Source: Cladosporium sp. IMV 00045 (taxonomy: Eukaryota > Ascomycota > Dothideomycetes > Cladosporiales > Cladosporiaceae). From it: a DNA stretch of 21,543 nucleotides. This document shows positions 1 to 8,537 of this stretch, piece after piece. Made by a program: the position numbers and the translations under genes. Below the pieces are notes generated by a model. It was not told where the DNA came from and searched no databases. It worked only from the letters and a program-made list of their open reading frames with translations. The stretch's first letter is position 1; the number at the start of each line of letters is the position of its first letter. The DNA lies in the NCBI GenBank assembly GCA_001931905.2, contig MSJI02000147.1, positions 1-21,543 of the forward strand, read 5' to 3'.

Positions 1-31
1 GGACCCGGATGTTTTGTGAGCGCGAGGGAGA

Positions 32-97
32 CTTGACGTGTTAGTATTGAGCGTTGATGGCTTGAGCTGTCCCAACATGACATGTAGATGTGCTTAC
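32..97 (-). other. Predicted intron of the left-edge gene
   Basis: Donor GTAAGC at 97-92, TACTAAC branch site at 46-40, acceptor AAG ending at 32. The length of 66 bp and the signals match the other introns in the window. The acceptor is the weakest part. Confidence 0.5.
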
Positions 98-261
98 ATT
101 TGCCTGTTCCATGCGTGCTCGTCTTCGAACGTTTTGACGGCCCACTCCTCCTCGTTGGTGGCGTATTGTCCAGGATGAAGTTTCTTCGGTGGCACCTTGA
201 CGACACTTGCGAGTTTGTAACCGTCCGCCGGTGGCGGAGGCTTACGGGGTAGTGGATGCAT
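98..261 (-). CDS. First coding exon of an unrecognised gene, cut by the window edge
   Basis: An ATG at 261 opens 54 codons plus two bases, rich in Pro and Lys at the start (MHPLPRKPPPPADGYK) and charged later (NEEEWAVKTFEDEHAWNRQ). The frame reaches a consensus donor GTAAGC whose first base is 97; without splicing it stops one codon later. A TACTAAC branch sequence (complement of 40-46) and an AG ending at 32 give a 66-bp intron. Reading on from 31 continues in frame to the window edge as ILPRAHKTSGS with no stop. I do not recognise the family and give no function. The start is the first ATG in this frame near the exon. The acceptor is CAAG rather than CAG, so the true acceptor could lie beyond the edge. 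Confidence 0.55.
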
Positions 262-600
262 TGATGAAAATCGATGGATGGAGCGCGCTCTCTGGCGGAT
301 GGTGTGATGAGAAGGGGGATGGTGAAGCCATGTGGTGAGAACGGAGATGGTGAAAGGGTGCGAGGAGGGTGGTGTTTGTGCGAAGCGCGTCGTGAAGTGA
401 ACTTAGGCAGGCACGACTGCTGTTGATGTTTATTGCCACTCTCGGCTCTACCTACGTTAGCTGCACGGATCCAGTCCCGTGACCCGTTCGACGAGGAGGA
501 AGGCTTGGTGCTCCTCAGACGTCAGTGAGCCTTCTTTCGACCCTTCACCACTTCTCAATAATCGCAACGAACCAACCTACAGCATCTTGTCAAACAACAA
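262..600. other. Intergenic: promoter of left-edge gene and 3' flank of DUF1989 gene
   Basis: Both neighbours are on the minus strand, so this 339-bp stretch should hold the 3' untranslated region of the DUF1989 gene and the promoter and leader of the left-edge gene. An open frame at 242-439 begins with GTG, is Ser/His/Pro-rich and resembles no protein I know. No clear TATA box or other named site was seen. Confidence 0.4.
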
Positions 601-1491
601 TCACTGATCCTCCCCAACAGGCACGCCCAACCCATGCCTACCCTTGTACCCGGGCCTACGCGGCTCCACCCACGTCTCCAGTACGCCACGATCCTCCAAC
701 TCAAACACCTCCACCTTCAAAGGACGACAGCAATCTTTCATACCGCCTGATGAAGAGCCCTCATCCTTCCCTCCCTCACCCCAACCCCACTGGCTCAAAT
801 CCCCGCCTGGGCACGTACTCAACGCCATGAGAACATCTTGCTCGACGAAGAATTCAATAAAATCATCCTTCTCAGCCGGGCTGGCCTCCATGAAATACCT
901 CCCCTGCTCGTCCAGACCCGTCACCTGAAACAGGTTGATGACATCGTGGACGTCGAACTCCGTCAAGCCATGCTCCAACACCGCGCGGGTGAGATTACTG
1001 TGGCATTGGAAATCATACTGGTCCCCGGTCAGCATAGAATTGACGTAAGGGTCGCAGCGCGTGCCGAGGAGATCATGGCATCGGCCGCCGAACTCGTCGA
1101 CACCGTAGTTCGACAAGCTGTCTGCGATGATCGTTACCATCGGACGGAGGTAGGGCAGACAACTCCAGAGCCGATCGAATTTGCCAACGTGGCTGGCGTG
1201 CAGCTGGCGAGTCCGAGCAGCCCAGAAGCGTTCGCGTGGGTTTGCGGCGTTCCAAATGTTGAGATCGCCGACTTGAGGGCCCTCAGGTGTTGAGATGCGG
1301 ACGATCGAGCGGGCGGGCGCGTGCCATGCTTTGCCTGAACGCGGGGGGAGAGTGAAAGAGGTTGTTGGAGGCTTGCGTTGAGCTGTGGCGATTCGAACAT
1401 AGAGGTCTTTGTTTGGGTGGAGGATGGAGCCGGGTTGAGCTTGGTATGCTGGCTGAGGCTTGGGACGCTGGGAAGACGTGGTGGTAGGCAT
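601..1491 (-). CDS. DUF1989 / urea carboxylase-associated family protein
   Basis: The 296-residue product shows the DUF1989 pattern: RISTPEGPQVGDLNIWNA near residues 65-82, the stretch FGGRCHDLLGTRCDPYVN near 135-150, then DQYDFQCHSNL and a late DVHDVINLF segment. The conserved Cys and His residues in GTRCD and QCHSN are likely metal ligands. The bacterial relatives are the urea carboxylase-associated proteins, some of which act in guanidine/urea breakdown as carboxyguanidine deiminase subunits. Fungal single-gene members have no firmly established role, so the substrate here is unknown. The frame is open back to an ATG at 1608. I chose the ATG at 1491 because it has A at -3 and the 39 upstream residues are unlike the family. 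The C-terminal tail after residue 235 is Gly/Ser-rich and variable. No intron was needed. Confidence 0.85.
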   Translation of the reverse strand: MPTTTSSQRPKPQPAYQAQPGSILHPNKDLYVRIATAQRKPPTTSFTLPPRSGKAWHAPARSIVRISTPEGPQVGDLNIWNAANPRERFWAARTRQLHASHVGKFDRLWSCLPYLRPMVTIIADSLSNYGVDEFGGRCHDLLGTRCDPYVNSMLTGDQYDFQCHSNLTRAVLEHGLTEFDVHDVINLFQVTGLDEQGRYFMEASPAEKDDFIEFFVEQDVLMALSTCPGGDLSQWGWGEGGKDEGSSSGGMKDCCRPLKVEVFELEDRGVLETWVEPRRPGYKGRHGLGVPVGEDQ

Positions 1492-1916
1492 CTTAGTCGG
1501 TAGATATATCGAGTTGATCGAATAGATTCTTCCTGTTTGATTGACCTTTGAAGAAATGTTCAGTAGAAACTGCTGGCTTATCAAGTTGAACTCGCTGGCC
1601 ATAGCCATTGAGCTTTGCCGAGGTCAGAACATGCTTATCGGGACTTCACGCCCTACCTACAGCCATGGAAACACGTCATGGCGCATTTATTACAAGCTGA
1701 GGAGATGGTATTAAATACTTGCATAGGTATACACATGCGGCCGTTACAGACAGCCGCCAAAAGACACAGTCCGCCAGACTAATTAGCTACCCTGAACGCC
1801 ATGCTAAACCCGAATTCGTCGCGTCGTGCAAGGGTGGATTACCCAGCCTGTTTACCATATTTCCCGTGTCTCGTATTTCGCCTTCAGTGCAGCTTGTGTC
1901 TGCCTCTCAGAAAGAG
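1492..1916. other. Intergenic: DUF1989 promoter and 3' flank of the Zn2Cys6 gene
   Basis: This 425-bp gap lies between two minus-strand genes. It contains the alternative upstream ATG at 1608 and otherwise no gene. Antisense open frames starting at 1719 and 1801 run into the Zn2Cys6 coding region and look like shadows of it. Confidence 0.4.
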
Positions 1917-4900
1917 CTACTGCTGCTGCGCGCCGGTGCTTGCATCGCCACCGACGCTCGTGTCAAACATACCCATCATATCGGGGCCGGACGCGTATGG
2001 CGCGTCGAACCACGGCATCATATCAAGACCAAGCATGCTCATGTCCATTTCTTGCGATTCGATAGTCATGTCGCCAAAAGGTTGCATGTCGGGATAAGGT
2101 CCCATGTCAGGATGTTGAGTTGGTGGGGGATAGGCGTTGCTTTGCTGAACCGTAGCACGGTCGTGCATGTTTGGTGTAGAATTGGAGGATTGGAAGGGCA
2201 TTACGTTGGGAGAGTGCATGTTAGAGTGGTGTTCGTACGGATTGTTGAGTCCGAGCAGGAGTGATGCATCGGAGACTGCACTTCCAGAATTCTGATATGT
2301 TGGGAGCCCCGACTTGATATTGGGGGCCATTTGGGATGGCCCCGAAGCGCTGCGAACGTGCTTGATGTTATTTCCGGCAGCAAGGTGGTTTGTGTTGTGG
2401 TCGCTGACAGCAGGTAGGCTGCCATCGTTGAAGTCGCGGGGATAGTGCCATGCAAGGTTTGTAGACGGTGAGTTCATAATACCAGTAAGAGTCCAACCAA
2501 TTGCTGTCTTCAAGTTAGCCATTATCGCGTTGAAATCATCACCAAGCTTACCTTTGCCATGATCTCCTGGCTCGCCCTCCGCACCTTGCAAGAAATCCCT
2601 GCCAAACGCCGTCGTAGACTGAGTTCCCAAGCTCAATCGGCGTCTCCAACCGGGAGTAGTAAACGAAGGCTGCGACTTCGGGGCTTCCAACGAGCTCTCG
2701 CCTTCTTCTGCCGTGTAGAGGACAGGATCGCCAACACCCTCGAACTTCTGATCGAGCACGGTGAGAATGTACTTCGTGCCACCCCAATATGTCTCCAGCG
2801 ATTGTAGCGCTTTGTAACAGAGCTGATAGTGCTGACTAGCAGCTGTGGCAAGCAGTGTATGTTTTGCCAATGATCGCCTGTCTGCAACGGTGCCTGATGC
2901 GGGAGCCCTTGGACCAGAAGGAGTCGCGATGGATCCAGACGCGACGGAATATCTCTTACTTCCTTTAGGAGTCGTTCCACCAGACCTTGTACCGTCAGAA
3001 CGGGCATCCCTCGAAGACCTCGAAGGACTTGTAGCTCGGCTGTGCGCATTCGACGACGCAGTTTGCTCTGCAGTCTCTTTCAGGAACGCGCAAGCTGCGA
3101 TGTAGATTGGCTGAGTGGTGAACGGATTGCCAAGACTTGCTTTGGCATCCATGAGCTGAGAGTAGCTTAGTATATCTGCGATTGTCTTCGCCGAGCTCAT
3201 GCTGAGTTGCTGGCTGTTAGGGAAAAGCTGTAACATCTTTCCCTCAAACGTCTTGAGCAAGGTCGGCTGATGCAGGAGCACGATCAACATGTGGAACCAG
3301 AAATGGAGAAGAACAAAGTTCGTGCCTTCCCCAGCCTTCATGTAATATTGGAAGTTGACCGCGTCGAAGTGTAGCCTGGTTGAAAGCCCTTGATAGAAGT
3401 TCGTCACTTGACTTTCCATGGATGCCAGTCGTTTTGATGTTTCGGCGTTGACATCTGAAGGCTCCTTGATGCTGTTCAACAAGTCTGCGACACGTCCGTA
3501 AAGATGGACGATTCGAATCAACGCAGGAAAAGGCTGTGGCCAGTCCGATTTAGCCAAGGTTTCTCCAAGTGGAGGGAAAGACACTTCAATATCCTTATCC
3601 CTCAATGTGCTACGTCTGCCAGTACCTGACGCAACAACGCGGTCCAGGAGGAAGATGGCCCAAAAAGTGTCAACACGTTCTTGCTCGACTGCCATGTGCT
3701 CATCCAGGTCATTCGAGTCCTCTATCGCTTCTGAAGTGTTACTGTGAGAGGTGTTGGCGTTTTTCAGTGGTGGCGGTCGAGGTCTGTCGTAGTCACTTTC
3801 ACACATAGATTGACGCTTGACTTGGCGAGGGGTCGGTCCTTCCATTCCCTTGTACTTCAGGCCTTGCAAATTTTGCAATCCAAGGTCTTGCGCCAGACGA
3901 ATGGCGATGCCCAAATACATCCAGAGGCCGCTGTCACGGCTTTCACCAAACTCGTTGTATGCCAGTAATAGAGCGGCCTGAACTGCAGCGACACTTGGCA
4001 CGGCAAATGTGTTGATGAGCGAGGCTTTGGCACGTAATCCAAAAGCAGATCCATACTCAGCTGGCGAGAAGGGTGTTCCATCGCTGTTCTTCTGCTGAGT
4101 CAACAGCTCGTGGGTGGAGAAACGTGCTGCTAGTGCACAGACTGCGTCCACCAGAATCGCATCAACCTGCTTTTCTTCCAGATCTCGAAGGAAACGATCT
4201 CTTTGCAAGAAGGGATAATTGCAGCCAAGGTGGGTGAAGAATGTCTGACCCAGATGTGTAATTAGCTCGCTTGGTGGCATGGCGCTGTTGTCGTAGAACG
4301 GCAAATTTATTGGTGTGCGAATTTCGCTCTCGACAGTATTCGGTGTCGTGTTGAACTTCGAAGGAATTCTGGGATCTGTTCCAGTGCTGGCATTATTCAA
4401 TGATGGTGATTTCATCCCAGCAGCACCACCGCCTTCGGTCGAAGATCTGGTCAACTCGCTCTCCTGACGCTTGTTCACTTTCACTACCATCTGCTTGAAG
4501 CCAGGCATGATTGCAGTCGGTCCCAACCAGCGGAAGTAAGGCATCCTGTTTCGTGGCCCAGCGAACATCGCTTGTCCAGGTATCTCGGAAGATGCGACAG
4601 GAACACTGGGATCCTGAGGGAGTTTAGTAGCCGGAGAAAGCTCGCCGGGCAGATTCGAAGAATTTGACGTTGACGTCGAAGATGCATGTTGACTAGATGC
4701 TGTTCTCGAATCCGGCTGATCATCTTGTGCCTTGCATTCCCCTGCCTTGGCTGCGGATTGTCTAGCTTCTGACGCCTGTCGAGATGGAACGTCGGACTCT
4801 CCCTTCTTGCTACTGCTAGCAGGTGCTTCATTCGAGTATCCAGCACAGTCTAGCTTGTTCTGCTTGCACGTATCACAGAAAGGTCTCTCGCCTATGTCAC

Positions 4901-5132
4901 CAAAGCATCAGTACATTTGTTCACGATATAACTCCAGGCGCATATCCGGCTTACCACTGCAAGCTGTCTTCCTCTTTCTGCATGTCAGGCATGCTGCTCC
5001 AATGCGCCTTCTCTTTGGGTGCGGTGCTCCATAGTTGGTGACGAAGCGAAGTGGTTTGGCCTGGTTCTTGGCGCCGGATTGGCCGGAGTCGTTATCGGTA
5101 GGAGGCGCGCCATTTCCTTGTATGATATTCAT
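1917..5132 (-). CDS. Zn(II)2Cys6 fungal transcription factor, 1050 aa
   Basis: Exons 5132-4955 and 4891-1917 join at a split Gly codon to give 1050 residues. The splice restores a full binuclear zinc cluster: C48-X2-C51-X6-C58-X6-C65-X2-C68-X6-C75, preceded by a basic run KRRRIG. Residues about 160-190 hold the motif RNRMPYFRWLGPTAIMPG. A fungal-specific middle homology region follows from about 255 to 495, including HLGQTFFTHLGCNYPFL, AIRLAQDLGLQ and FWAIFLLDRVVASGTGRRS. A Ser/Thr/Arg-rich linker sits near 670-720, and the C-terminus is Asn/Met/Pro-rich and acidic, a plausible activation domain. It should be a nuclear DNA-binding regulator; the target pathway cannot be read from sequence. 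The ATG at 5132 is the first after an in-frame TAA. Neither exon alone encodes a complete zinc cluster. Confidence 0.9.
4892..4954 (-). other. Intron in the Zn2Cys6 gene
   Basis: The 63-bp intron has donor GTAAGC at 4954, branch-like ACTGATG and acceptor ATAG ending at 4892. It interrupts the zinc cluster after its third cysteine, and removing it joins ACSG to ERPFCDTC in frame. Confidence 0.9.
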
Positions 5133-6819
5133 GCTTGCTGCTACTTCAGGCGCAACTGGTCGCTCCAGGCGCGCTGGCTCGAAGAGTGCGCGTTACGGCT
5201 ACCCTTCCACATCTGCTGTGGTGGTGGCGGACGGAGGGTCGGTGTGAGGGAGGCGATTCGTGGCTTGCTGCGCGACGGCTACGGCGGAGGTCTGAGAATA
5301 TTTGCGACGTGGCTGTATTTTCTCACGACGATGACTAGAGCGACTGCTTTGCGGGTCTCGTGAAAGTTTCCAGTGGGTTGTGCGATGGCGTGTGCCTGGC
5401 CCACGCTCGCTCTATCAGTTCAAGATGAGTGGAGAGGCCCCGGCCCCGGCTCTATGAACCAACGAACTCCGCAGTACGCACTAAATTCCCCAAGCTTTAT
5501 CCTCTCCACATATCCTCTGACAGACCCGGAGGATTCGTTTGCTGACGTCCGGATGAGCAGATGGACATCTCACGGGCTCGTGTCTTCCAAGAACGCCCCC
5601 GCTCACCATGGTAGAAGCAAATACCGCGCATGATGTCAAGTTTGCGGCCAACCGACTCCGTCGACCGGGTTTCCAGAACGCCGTCAAACGAGTCAGCCGT
5701 AGAAGGCCGGTGACACAACCATGCATGGAACAGCTCACTGGCGGCGCGGATCGTCTAGCCGACGCTCCAAGAATGCCAGATGCGTTGCGTGCAAGAACTT
5801 GCGTCTGGAGATCGCCCCGTCCGTTTCATAGCGCTGCCGACAAGGCCCTTGGGCCCACGATATCAAGCCCTGCACCGCACGTGTAGCGATATCTGACTTG
5901 GGAGATATCCGGACTTCCAGACCGCAACGTTGTCACCTCCGATTTTGTGGACAGGAACCCACAGATTCGTTGGCCTTTGTTGGCGGACGTGTGTCACTCC
6001 TGTCATCCAAACCCGAACATGCGCCGTAGGCGTATCTTTCAAATTTATTCAGGTATTCAGCCAATCTTGTGTGTACGCATGTTTCATCTTGGTAGGATGA
6101 ACAATGGGGACGAGACTCTTCCAATGCTTTCGGCCTGAATATTCTTCAAGTCTGTTTTATTTTTGCGCCTACACCGCAGAAAAGTCAGGCCATCCTAATC
6201 AGGCAATCCGAAGAACGGCTACAAAAAGAATCCACCGCCCTCTCTGAAGCGGCCCACTGTATGGCGTGTTCCGTGAGTCGCATGGTCGCAAGAATTTCTG
6301 CTCGAGGGTCTCGGTGGTCTGGCGACCCTGCTGGCCTTATGTCCATGTGCTAACGCAGGGTTTACCGGTTCTAGTAGGTCTGACACGGCGCGTGTTGCAG
6401 CCGTAGATCCATCTTGCAGATGGAATCGCAAGCGAATTCTGTGAAGACTTCTCAGCCTTCAAAACATGCTATCAACACATGAACTCTGAGCGCATGAAGA
6501 CACCATTTCTGCATCATTCCTATCATAAATTCTTCTGTGTCTGAACGAAACCCGGTCCATGCTTCCATGAGTGGAGCCGATAGGGCGCAAGACGGGTCGA
6601 TGGCGGTACGGAAAGACCATTCAAGAAAACCGTCTGGACCGTCTACACTGCCGAGGTGGTTCGTTCAGTTTCTATACAACTAGCATGCCGTGTGCCCTAA
6701 GTAATCTCAATCAATTGGTATCTAATCCTCCTGCAAGTCTGTCGCGCTAACTTTCCAAAACGCCGTGTCCTGTAATGCATACACAAATCCTTAAAGCTTA
6801 CATGCAGCTCAATCGAGCC
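5133..6819. other. Long intergenic region upstream of the Zn2Cys6 gene
   Basis: About 1.7 kb separates the Zn2Cys6 start from the stop of the RNR inhibitor gene, both on the minus strand. It should contain the promoter and leader of the former and the 3' flank of the latter. The best small open frame is 5608-5886 on plus (92 codons, CACCATGG context, Arg-rich), but it has no recognisable family and I do not call it. Two tandem CCCCGG boxes lie at 5438-5449. No RNA gene or repeat was seen. Confidence 0.45.
5438..5449 (-). promoter_or_regulatory. Tandem CreA-type GC boxes (candidate)
   Basis: Two abutting CCCCGG hexamers read CCGGGG twice on the minus strand. They match the SYGGRG consensus of fungal CreA/Mig1 carbon repressors and lie about 310 bp upstream of the Zn2Cys6 ATG. 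The motif is short, so this is weak evidence. Confidence 0.2.
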
Positions 6820-7566
6820 TCATGTGTCCGTCTCCATGGGGGCCAGAAAGGGTGCATCCTCAAAATCGCCCTCGATCGCACTTGGGTACATGACACTAGT
6901 TGTTCCCATCGCTGCCTTTCGTGGAGATCGCTTGAGTTTCGCAATTGGTCTTGACCCGATCGGTGGCATTTGCTCTTGAGCTTCTACCTCGTCGAAGTAC
7001 GCGTCCATGTCGTCTTCAACCTCGTCATCGTATGAGCGCTTGTTAGCGGGTTTGTTGCTCGAGTTTGTTGACATCATGCTGCTTTGTGTGGATTGAAGGG
7101 TGCTTTGCGACGTGCTGAGGGCGGGCACTGAGCTTTCGACGTCGTTGGGGTGAGGGAAGGCCGCTGGTGCTGATGATGGAGGCGCAGTGAAAGGGTCTTG
7201 AGCAGACCAACCGCCAACCTTATGCAGTCCACAGAAAGGAGCGAGCTCGCGAGACTTAAAAGTACTGTAGTTCGGTCTTGCTGGTGCAGCCTCGGCTGCA
7301 GGTGCGGTGCTAGGAAATGGAAACTCGGGCGTTGGCATGGTCTTATGTGTCTTGTAACCCTCCGGCACGCTTTTTCTGACACGCATGCCAACACTGAGAA
7401 GAGAAGACTGCGTGTCTGCCGGAATTGGTGGAGATAGTGGTGATGTTAGCCGTGAAGGAGAGCCCGACCCAGCGCTGGTACTGCCATTGCGCTGGAAGAA
7501 CGAGTCGATGGAAGGCTGGTATTGTCGCTTGCGGGTGTTCTCTGCCATGGGTGCTGGAACCGCCAT
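6820..7566 (-). CDS. Ribonucleotide reductase inhibitor, Spd1/Dif1 type
   Basis: The 248-residue acidic, low-complexity protein carries the two short blocks of the RNR_inhib family: LLSVGMRVRKSVPEGYKT at 56-73, and RPNYSTFKSRELAPF followed by CGLHKVGGW at 97-120. Proteins of this family (Spd1 in fission yeast; Dif1 and Hug1 in budding yeast) restrain ribonucleotide reductase or control where its small subunit is located, and so limit dNTP supply outside S phase. Near the N-terminus, Q17-P-S-I20-D-S-F23-F24 fits the PCNA-interacting PIP box. A central acidic stretch (DDEVEDDMDAYFDEVE) precedes a basic patch. The frame is open to an ATG at 7653; the ATG at 7566 has A at -3 and is preferred, while 7548 is also possible. 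No intron is seen. The gene is divergent from yme2. Confidence 0.75.
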   Translation of the reverse strand: MAVPAPMAENTRKRQYQPSIDSFFQRNGSTSAGSGSPSRLTSPLSPPIPADTQSSLLSVGMRVRKSVPEGYKTHKTMPTPEFPFPSTAPAAEAAPARPNYSTFKSRELAPFCGLHKVGGWSAQDPFTAPPSSAPAAFPHPNDVESSVPALSTSQSTLQSTQSSMMSTNSSNKPANKRSYDDEVEDDMDAYFDEVEAQEQMPPIGSRPIAKLKRSPRKAAMGTTSVMYPSAIEGDFEDAPFLAPMETDT

Positions 7567-8537
7567 AGTTTTTGGTGTTTTGATAGGTGTATCGCGAAGC
7601 GTTGTGGTGATATGAAAGTGGGATGATTGCGATAAGGAATGTGGTACAAACAATGACGGTGTTGATGGCCTGGGCTTTCTCTTCAGGAAATGTGCAATAT
7701 AAGGCGCGTGCTAAAACGCCTCAAAGCAACACGAAACCTACGCGGGTTGTGAATGGGAACTGTGGAGCCTTTGGTTGGCCGGGGAGAGAGAACTTGAAGC
7801 TGAAAATAGGGCCTACGTCATTGGAACCACTTCGTGCACGGGTTTTGCAGTCGTTCCGTCACATGTACATGTAGCCATGAATGTACTGACATGTATTGAA
7901 TCTGATGTGAACGCCATGAAGATATCTTGATGATATTGACTTTGGATCATTTTGACCAGCCAAGCACCAGTAGCATAATAGTATCATCAATCATCTTTAC
8001 TTCTGAAGCTCATGAAGGGCCCTGGCCTCAACGGCAACTCCTGGAAAGAGTCGCACGGTCAAAACCGATGGATAACATATGCTCCATTTGAACCTCAGCA
8101 GCTTGGGAGCTTCGAAGAAATCAGGGAGATACATGACCCTCCAATGTCATTATCCATTGTTGGGAACCGCCAAGAAAGTTCTAGCTGCGGGTGCAATATC
8201 CATTCACTTACGAAATCATCGGTCCTCACGATTTTCCTGATAACATTTTCGAGTACAATTTATGATTAAAGCGATTGGCATTCACGAACCATGGGTTACA
8301 AGAGCGATGCACGAATAGTTACTACTCATTAAATACACACAAAAAAGCATCTCGATCCGTCACCTCACTTGAAGAAGGCCCGTGCTTCGAGCCACTGATG
8401 TCACTTTCAACGGTTGATCGATCATCTCAACTTCAAGCTCCATTCGCGTTTGATGTTCGTTAGCCACCTACATCGCTCGCGCGACGAATAGTGAAGCTCT
8501 GGAGATTCGGCCATGAGACGATAGGCTGGCACACCAA
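7567..8537. promoter_or_regulatory. Divergent intergenic region between RNR inhibitor and yme2
   Basis: About 970 bp hold the promoters and leaders of two divergent genes. Two ACGCG cores, at 7705-7709 (minus) and 7740-7744 (plus), lie 140-180 bp upstream of the RNR inhibitor start and match the core of the MBF/MluI cell-cycle box. The right half is more AT-rich. Open frames at 8012-8269 and 8275-8463 look random and were not called. Confidence 0.35.

Noticed and set aside
242..439. Minus-strand 65-codon open frame next to the left-edge exon, possibly a presequence exon.
   Set aside because: It starts at GTG, not ATG, and no donor/acceptor pair linking it to exon 98-261 was seen. It is most likely leader sequence.
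1719..2264. 181-codon plus-strand open frame.
   Set aside because: It is largely antisense to the C-terminal coding region of the Zn2Cys6 gene and has no protein-like features.
5608..5886. 92-codon Arg-rich open frame with an ideal CACCATGG start context.
   Set aside because: No recognisable motif, no splice or neighbour support, and overlapping open frames on minus; the region fits a promoter.
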